Shown piece after piece: positions 59,173-64,000 of a stretch of DNA of 64,000 nucleotides. The notes under the pieces were generated by a model, which worked only from the letters and a program-made list of their open reading frames with translations, had not been told where the DNA came from and made no database searches. The position numbers and the translations under genes were made by a program. Each line of letters starts with the position of its first letter. Position 1 is the first letter of the stretch. The DNA is taken from positions 3,782,001-3,846,000 of the forward strand of contig NZ_CP084469.1 of the NCBI RefSeq assembly GCF_020405205.1, given 5' to 3'. The stretch comes from Natrinema salinisoli (GTDB taxonomy: Archaea > Halobacteriota > Halobacteria > Halobacteriales > Natrialbaceae).

Positions 59173-59931
59173 ATGCGGTTCGTGATTATCGGGGCCGGAC
59201 GGGTCGGTCTGCGTACAGCACGCGTCTTGCGTGACGAAGGCCACGACGTGACGATCGTCGAACGCGACGAGCCGACGCTCAGACGCGCCCGCGATCAGGA
59301 GTTTACCGTCGTCGAGGGCGACGGCTCCCGCGAGGACGTTCTCGAGGAAGCCGGCGTCACGGAGGCCGACGGCGTCGGTGCGCTCACCGGCGATCTCAAC
59401 GTCAATTTCACCGCCTGCATGATCGCCAACCACTACGGCTGTCGGACCGTGATGCGGATCGACGAGGCCTACCGCGAGGGGATCTACCGCAAGTACGCTG
59501 AGCAGGTCGATGAGATCGTCTACCCCGAGCGCCTCGGCGCGATCGGCGCCAAAAACGCCCTCCTGGGCGGGACGATCCGTGCGATCGCCGACATCGCCCC
59601 GCATCTGCAGGTCGTCGAACTCACGATCACGACCGAGGCCCCGGTCAACGGCTACTCGATCAGCGAACTGCAACTGCCGGCCGACGCGACCGTCCTCGCC
59701 TTCGGCAAGCGCGATCGGGACCTCGGGATCCCGAACGACGACCTCTCGCTCGAGGACGGCGACCGACTCGTCGTCCTCGCCGATTTCGACGTCTTGAGCG
59801 AGGTGCGACAGATCCTGGTCGGCGAGACGGCGACCCGAGCGGCCGCGAACGCGGGCGCGGGCTCGAGTTCCGCGGCGGCGGAACTGCGGGGAGATTCGGA
59901 GACGGATTCCGATTCTGGAGGTGTCAACTAA
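59173..59931 (+). CDS. trkA: TrkA-type potassium transport regulatory subunit
   Basis: A 252-residue protein starting MRFVIIGAGRVGLRTARVLR. RCK-N (Rossmann, about 1-120: IIGAGRVG, IVERDEPTLRRARD, VVEGDGSREDVLEEAG) and RCK-C (about 130-215: LQVVELTITTEAPVNGYSIS). The C-terminal 35 residues are low-complexity acidic. It binds NAD(H)/ATP and gates a TrkH/KtrB-type K+ channel, important for the high-K+ salt-in strategy. No membrane subunit is encoded here. The stop codon overlaps the next ATG by one base (TAATG), so it is coupled to the RAM protein. Confidence 0.93.
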   Translation: MRFVIIGAGRVGLRTARVLRDEGHDVTIVERDEPTLRRARDQEFTVVEGDGSREDVLEEAGVTEADGVGALTGDLNVNFTACMIANHYGCRTVMRIDEAYREGIYRKYAEQVDEIVYPERLGAIGAKNALLGGTIRAIADIAPHLQVVELTITTEAPVNGYSISELQLPADATVLAFGKRDRDLGIPNDDLSLEDGDRLVVLADFDVLSEVRQILVGETATRAAANAGAGSSSAAAELRGDSETDSDSGGVN

Positions 59932-60161
59932 TGGTTACGGCGTTCATCATGATCAAGGCGAACACGGGCGAGGCGGATCGACTCAAAGACAGCATCGAGG
60001 CCATCGACGGCGTTCAATCGGCCCACATCGTCGCCGGCGACGTTGACCTCATCGCGAAAGCCAACGTCGAGTCCCCGGCCGCGGTCAAGGAGATCGCGGC
60101 GACCCACATCCAGGGCATCGAGGGTGTTGAAGATACGCAGACGTACATCGCGATGGACTAA
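59931..60161 (+). CDS. Stand-alone Lrp RAM-domain protein coupled to trkA
   Basis: A 76-residue protein starting MVTAFIMIKANTGEADRLKD. The RAM fold matches the protein at 58776-59006 almost helix for helix (IDGVQSAHIVAGDVDLIAKA, AAVKEIAATHIQGIEGVEDT, QTYIAMD). Coupled to trkA (TAATG), which implies a stoichiometric or regulatory relationship between amino-acid sensing and K+ transport. Function unproven. Confidence 0.88.
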   Translation: MVTAFIMIKANTGEADRLKDSIEAIDGVQSAHIVAGDVDLIAKANVESPAAVKEIAATHIQGIEGVEDTQTYIAMD

Positions 60162-60166
60162 AGAAC

Positions 60167-60238
60167 CGAAATTTTACGCTGCGGTCTGCCGCGCTGGTGA
60201 CTCCGTCACACAGCGCGGCGTCCCTCGGTAAAATTTCG
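60167..60238. repeat. Long stem-loop element after the trkA operon
   Basis: CGAAATTTTAC (60167-60177) pairs perfectly with GTAAAATTTCG (60228-60238). Inside, GCCGCGCTG GTGAC ... GTCAC-A-CAGCGCGGC (60188-60219) forms a second long stem. It lies directly after the RAM gene stop codon and before a T-rich stretch (CCTTTTTTCC near 60258), so it may act as a terminator. It is part of a structured intergenic region similar in style to copies A and B. Confidence 0.6.
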
Positions 60239-60465
60239 ATTAAAAGCACTCACACCGACCTTTTTTCCGCTCGGGTTCACTGCGTTCACCCCTCGCGCAA
60301 AAAATCTCGACCAAAAAAGGCCGCTCGCTCACCCTTCGGGTTCGCTCGCGGTCAGTGACGGTGAATCGCCTGCCCTCCCCCGGGTCGTGTGGCTCTCGCT
60401 ACTGCTCGAGCCACACTCTCGGCCATACCACTGCGATCGCAGCCGAAAAAACGCTCGGCAGCGAA
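60239..60465. other. Structured convergent intergenic region
   Basis: No ORF. It holds A/T runs and hairpin-forming GC segments (GCGCAAAAAATCTCGACC, GGCCGCTCGCTCACCCTTCGGG). On the minus strand GCGCGAGGGGTGAACGCAGTG resembles the GCGAGGGATGAG block of repeat copy B, and GGGGAGGGCAGGCGATTC resembles its GGGGAGGGCG end, so this may be a rearranged relative of that element. Confidence 0.4.
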
Positions 60466-61002
60466 CTATAACGGCATGCCGCCACTGGATCCGTCGCCGT
60501 CACCGTCCGCGGCTTGCTGACCCGTGTTCTGGGCGTTCTCGAGCAGCGTCGCCGCTTCGTCGCGATACTCGTAGCCGGGGATGATTCCCTGCGCGAAAGT
60601 ACCTTCGACGAACTCGATCAGGGCCTTGGCGTCGTCGACGCCTTCGCCGGCGTCCCAGGCGGTGTATTCGAGGATAACACGGACCTCCTCGTCGTCGCGT
60701 TCGATGATGGGCTCATCGTGGGTGCCCGTGTGCGCGACGGTGAAGACGTCCGCGAGGCGTCGCTCGAGGGTTTCGAACCAGCCGTCTTCGACGGGGGTCG
60801 CGACGACTTCGTCGGCCACGGCGGCGTCGAGCGTCGGGAGGAAGACGGTGACGTGGAACCGGCCGTCTCGTTTCCCCTCCGCGTCGTCGGCCGTAATCGT
60901 CGTCTCGAAGACCGTTGTCGTGAGATCGAAGCCGTCGTCGCTTTGGGCGAACGCGTCGTGGGACTCGAGTTCCCGAGCGATGGGATCTGGCAGGTCGGTC
61001 AT
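60466..61002 (-). CDS. Conserved haloarchaeal protein (DUF5813-like)
   Basis: A 178-residue acidic protein starting MTDLPDPIARELESHDAFAQ. Alpha/beta with FDLTTTVFETTITADDAEGK, RFHVTVFLPTLDAAVADEVV, WFETLERRLADVFTVAHTGT and VRVILEYTAWDAGEGVDDAK. The size and pattern recall the haloarchaeal DUF5813 family. No membrane segment. A glycine/acidic tail ends GGMPL. Function unknown. Confidence 0.75.
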   Translation of the reverse strand: MTDLPDPIARELESHDAFAQSDDGFDLTTTVFETTITADDAEGKRDGRFHVTVFLPTLDAAVADEVVATPVEDGWFETLERRLADVFTVAHTGTHDEPIIERDDEEVRVILEYTAWDAGEGVDDAKALIEFVEGTFAQGIIPGYEYRDEAATLLENAQNTGQQAADGDGDGSSGGMPL

Positions 61003-61190
61003 TGGAAGGACTCACGGGCGTGGCGGAAAAGGGTGTTACGCTGTCCCGACGGCAAAGGGATCGATCTGTAGGAAATCGTTACGCGGTCGAAACCACGGGA
61101 CGGTATCGGCATCGTTTCGTCCGGGAAGTAACGCGTTTCCCTCGGAAACGGCCCGCATTACTACAAGGGAAACCGTCCTCTATCGACGGC

Positions 61191-61394
61191 ATGAGTTTAG
61201 ATAGACACGCTGCGGAACGCCGTCGTTTCGCTCGCCTCCTCGGAACGGACGGCGATCGCGGGTCCGGCCTGCCGATCGGTCGACAGGACGCCGACGGCGA
61301 GGCGGAGGTCCGAGACGGAAGCGACACCGACGGCGATACCGACGATGGCGACGGCTCGAGCGACGACGTCCCTACGAGATCTCGCGGCTGCTGA
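61191..61394 (+). CDS. Small acidic hypothetical protein
   Basis: A 67-residue frame starting MSLDRHAAERRRFARLLGTD, with a basic helix then a low-complexity acidic tail (DTDGDTDDGDGSSDD). It overlaps the 3' end of the convergent gene at 61372-61761 by 23 bases. Composition is haloarchaeal, but there is no domain and the tail could be spurious, so this call is tentative. Confidence 0.45.
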   Translation: MSLDRHAAERRRFARLLGTDGDRGSGLPIGRQDADGEAEVRDGSDTDGDTDDGDGSSDDVPTRSRGC

Positions 61395-61761
61395 GGAACG
61401 TATCGAGTGCCGTTGCGACTTCTTCGAAGTCTTTGACCGTCAACCCGTCAGTCGTGACGAAGACGCCCTCGCTGTCGTTGGTCACGCGGATCAAAAACCC
61501 GTTCTCGAAGACGCGGATCGTGTAGTCGTACGCACCGAGTTCCGACCCCTCGTAGGCGGTCTGCGTGGTCTTGAAGCCGCGCCACTCGTGGCCGATGAAC
61601 GTCGAGAGGTCGGCGTCGCGCTCCAGGTCTTCGCGGAGGTAGACCTGTTCGTAGTCGTCGCGCGTGAAGTAGGTGACCGAACGCAGACTGTCGCCGATCG
61701 CCGTTCGACAGGTCGCGACGATCTGTTCCGACGCATCCGAGGTGAGTAATCCGGTCGGCAT
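61372..61761 (-). CDS. Conserved haloarchaeal hypothetical protein
   Basis: A 129-residue protein starting MPTGLLTSDASEQIVATCRT. Compact alpha/beta: helix ASEQIVATCRTAIGDSLRSV, strand VTYFTRDDYEQVYLREDLER, IGHEWRGFKTTQTAYEGSEL, GAYDYTIRVFENGFLIRVTN and SEGVFVTTDGLTVKDFEEVA. The VRVTNDSEGVFVTTD strand pair recalls roadblock/profilin-like folds, but this is only an impression. Function unknown. Confidence 0.75.
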   Translation of the reverse strand: MPTGLLTSDASEQIVATCRTAIGDSLRSVTYFTRDDYEQVYLREDLERDADLSTFIGHEWRGFKTTQTAYEGSELGAYDYTIRVFENGFLIRVTNDSEGVFVTTDGLTVKDFEEVATALDTFLSSREIS

Positions 61762-61856
61762 AGGTGACCAGTCGAACGCGGTGACCTTAACGACGAGGGC
61801 TAGTCACCGCGAACTGAAACGACAGTCGGGGGAAGATGTTCGCTGCCGTCCGCGAT

Positions 61857-63149
61857 CTATACCTGTTCGATCGCCCGATCGAGATCCGCGATGACGTCGT
61901 CGACGTCTTCGATCCCCACCGAGAGGCGCACGAGGTCGTCGGTCACGCCGCTGGCCAGCTTCTCCTCTTCGGTGAGCTGCTGGTGGGTCGTGCTCGCGGG
62001 GTGGATGATCAGCGTCTTCGCGTCGCCGACGTTCGCGAGCAGACTCGAGAGCTCGACCTCGTTACAGACCGTTTCCGCGGCCTCGTACCCGCCCTCGAGT
62101 CCGAAGGTGATCATGCCGCCGTAGCCGCCCTCGAGGTACTCCTGAGCGTTGTCGTGGGTCTCGTGGCTCTCGAGGCCGGGGTAGTTGACCCACTCGACGG
62201 CCTGGTGGTCGTCGAGGTACTCCGCGACGGCCATCGCGTTGTCGCAGTGTTTCTCCATGCGCAGGGGCAGGGACTCGAGTTTCTGCAGGGTGACCCAGGC
62301 GTCGAAGGGGGCCTGCTGGTTGCCCAGATCTCGCAGGCCGCGGGTGCGGGCGACGACGGAGAACGCCGCGTCGCCGAAGGTCTCGCGGAAGTTCACGCCG
62401 TGGTAGGCCGGATTCGGCTCGGTGATCTCGGGGTAGTCGCCGTCCTCCCAGGGGAAGGACCCGCCGTCGACGAGGATGCCGCCGACCGTCGAGCCCGCGC
62501 CGTGGATCCACTTGGTCGTCGAGTTCCAGACGAGGTCCGCGCCGTGCTCGAGCGGCCGGCAGAGGTACGGCGTCGCGAAGGTGTTATCGACGAACAGCGG
62601 CACGTCGTGGTCGTGGGCGATGTCGGCTATCCGCTCGATGTCCGGCGTCACGAGCGCGGGATTGCCGATCGTCTCGAGGTGGACGAAGGCGGTGTCCTCG
62701 TCGATCGCCTCCGCGTAGGCCTCGTAGTCCAGCGTGTCGACGAATTTCGTCTCGATACCGCGCTTCGCGACGGTGTGTGTGAGGTAGGTGTAGGTCCCGC
62801 CGTACAGCGACGACGAGGAGACGATGTTGTCGCCTACCTCCGCGAGGATGAAGGTAGCGAGGTCGAACGCGGCCATTCCCGAGGAGGTAGCCAGCGCGCC
62901 GACGCCGCCCTCGAGGGTCGCGATGCGTTCCTCGAGCATCGCGTTCGTCGGGTTCATGATCCGCGAATAGATGTTGCCCGTCTCCTCGAGGCCGAACAGT
63001 GCGGCGGCGTGGTCGGTGTCCTCGAACTCGTAGGACGTGGTTTGATACAGGGGCGGCGCGCGAGCTCCCGTCGCGGAATCGGGTTCCTGTCCGGCGTGGA
63101 TGCTGTTCGTGGCAAAACGGTGCCCTTCTGAGTCGGGATCGTCGCTCAT
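61857..63149 (-). CDS. metY: O-acetylhomoserine aminocarboxypropyltransferase (OAH sulfhydrylase)
   Basis: A 430-residue Cys/Met-metabolism PLP enzyme starting [20 protein letters not shown]. Family blocks: [80 protein letters not shown], the PLP-lysine in [16 protein letters not shown], and [12 protein letters not shown]-type C-terminus ([20 protein letters not shown]). The large size and an extended active-site loop favour MetY over MetB/C. It makes homocysteine from O-acetylhomoserine and sulfide. Monocistronic. Confidence 0.93.
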   Translation of the reverse strand: MSDDPDSEGHRFATNSIHAGQEPDSATGARAPPLYQTTSYEFEDTDHAAALFGLEETGNIYSRIMNPTNAMLEERIATLEGGVGALATSSGMAAFDLATFILAEVGDNIVSSSSLYGGTYTYLTHTVAKRGIETKFVDTLDYEAYAEAIDEDTAFVHLETIGNPALVTPDIERIADIAHDHDVPLFVDNTFATPYLCRPLEHGADLVWNSTTKWIHGAGSTVGGILVDGGSFPWEDGDYPEITEPNPAYHGVNFRETFGDAAFSVVARTRGLRDLGNQQAPFDAWVTLQKLESLPLRMEKHCDNAMAVAEYLDDHQAVEWVNYPGLESHETHDNAQEYLEGGYGGMITFGLEGGYEAAETVCNEVELSSLLANVGDAKTLIIHPASTTHQQLTEEEKLASGVTDDLVRLSVGIEDVDDVIADLDRAIEQV

Positions 63150-63257
63150 ACCCGTCTCCTTACAGGCAGCCTAAGTAAAACCACTAGACGAATCCCTTCG
63201 AACAGGAAGTCCGTCGATCGTCGTCGGACGTCGGCCGAGGCCAGATCGTATCGGTTC

Positions 63258-64000
63258 TCAGAACTCGAGCACGCTGACGATGCGCAGACTCTCCAGCAGG
63301 AGCCAACAGACGAACGCCGCGTAGAGCACCAGCAGCGACCACGCTTCCCGTCGAGAGAGCTGCATTCCGGTCCGCGAAATTGCGAAGAACACGATGGTCG
63401 CCAGTACCAGAAACCCCATCATCGGGACGATGTGGGCGAAGTTCACCGGCAGGGACCCCGCCACGAGGACGCCGACCGGCACGGCGACGAGCAGGTCGAA
63501 CGTGTTGCTCCCGAGGACGTTCGCCAGCGTGACCGTCGGTCGATCGGCCTTCGCAGCCGTGAGGCTGACGAACGTATCCGGCAGGCTCGAGCCGGCAGCC
63601 ACGACGGTCATCCCCCACAGGAACGAGGGGGTTCCGAAGGCGTCGCCGAGCCCGATCGCTGCGCGGACGAGCGCCTCGACGCCGACGACGATGAACACCA
63701 GCCCGACGACGAACCAGAACCACGTCCGAGCGAGTGCGATCGACGCGTCGGCCGCCTCGTCGGACTCCGCGGCGTCGAGGTACTGCGTGAACAGGTAGAG
63801 CCCGTAGAGCGCGACCGGGAACAGGGCGAGCGGTCTCGAGACGTCTCCTCGTATGGGTCCGCCGACGGTCTCGACGGGGTTGTAGATGACCGCGAGCGAG
63901 AACGTCAACAGCAACGACGCGACCGCGAGCATGTAAAACAGCGACTCCTTGTAGACCAGTTCGCGCGTCGTGTCGATCCCGCCGCCGACGAGCACGGCGA
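63258..64000 (-). CDS. Sodium/calcium antiporter (CaCA family), 5' truncated by window edge
   Basis: The C-terminal about 247 residues of a CaCA-family exchanger are present; the gene continues beyond the window. The second alpha-repeat is intact: GTPSFLWGMTVVAAGSSLPD, FVSLTAAKADRPTVTLANVL, GSNTFDLLVAVPVGVLVAG (the GSN-F-D motif). Five to seven membrane helices. The first alpha-repeat lies outside. Family members exchange Na+ for Ca2+ or another cation. An in-frame GTG at 63995 is not the true start. Confidence 0.85.
   Translation of the reverse strand, partial: AVLVGGGIDTTRELVYKESLFYMLAVASLLLTFSLAVIYNPVETVGGPIRGDVSRPLALFPVALYGLYLFTQYLDAAESDEAADASIALARTWFWFVVGLVFIVVGVEALVRAAIGLGDAFGTPSFLWGMTVVAAGSSLPDTFVSLTAAKADRPTVTLANVLGSNTFDLLVAVPVGVLVAGSLPVNFAHIVPMMGFLVLATIVFFAISRTGMQLSRREAWSLLVLYAAFVCWLLLESLRIVSVLEF

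Overview
The window is chromosomal DNA of an extremely halophilic archaeon (class Halobacteria, most plausibly the Natrialbaceae; genus not determinable by eye). The grounds are the high GC content, strongly acidic predicted proteins, A/T-rich TATA elements about 25-30 nt upstream of leaderless start codons, and typical haloarchaeal genes: the archaeal tubulin CetZ1, SAMP1, the archaeosine enzymes, HalOD1-type proteins, bacterio-opsin-activator-type HTH regulators, stand-alone Lrp RAM proteins, coenzyme F420 genes and Tat-type signals. There are no rRNA genes, no CRISPR array, no intact insertion sequence and no intact tRNA gene. About 75 protein genes are called.

Layout. 1-4.5 kb: small conserved proteins, an AzlCD exporter pair, SAMP1 and a GNAT acetyltransferase. 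4.5-6.9 kb: a 1.37-kb non-coding tract bounded internally by a 14-bp inverted repeat, then an Orc1/Cdc6 initiator (candidate replication origin). 6.9-11.1 kb: a VOC protein, then a tightly overlapping operon of a RadA paralogue without P-loop, a small helical protein and a PolB2-type family-B polymerase with degenerate exonuclease and palm motifs. 11.3-17.4 kb: response regulators, a flavin oxidoreductase, DpsA and a DtxR-type metal regulator with a clear palindromic operator, plus two zinc microproteins. 17.4-24.9 kb: archaeosine modification (ArcS, TgtA, RaSEA) interleaved with small regulators and a low-GC PKD-domain secreted protein. 25-33 kb: two histidine kinases, purSQ, a PurU-like protein, HalOD1 protein and a Bat-type HTH regulator. 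33-43 kb: acetamidase, a MoaD-like protein, PurC, a K+-channel-like protein, CofH, a blue copper protein and a cyclase. 43-45 kb: a sodium:solute symporter behind a 24-codon leader ORF and an operator-like inverted repeat. 45-48.6 kb: an NrpR-type nitrogen regulator divergent from an aminotransferase-agmatinase operon, with a GGAA-N6-TTCC site between them. 48.7-55.5 kb: SDR, deaminase, Lrp regulators, CofG, a FAD amine oxidase and CofC. 55.6-64 kb: CetZ1, an NDUFA9-like protein, thymidylate kinase, TrkA flanked by two RAM-domain proteins, MetY and a truncated Na+/Ca2+ antiporter.

Functional themes. Three F420 genes (cofH, cofG, cofC) are spread over 16 kb. Three archaeosine genes lie within 7.5 kb. 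DpsA and the DtxR-type regulator form a metal/oxidative-stress neighbourhood. NrpR probably controls agmatine/amine use as a nitrogen source. The most unusual system is the degenerate RadA - small protein - PolB2 operon, which is organised like a mutagenesis/repair cassette (ImuA-ImuB-like) built from catalytically decayed replication and recombination proteins.
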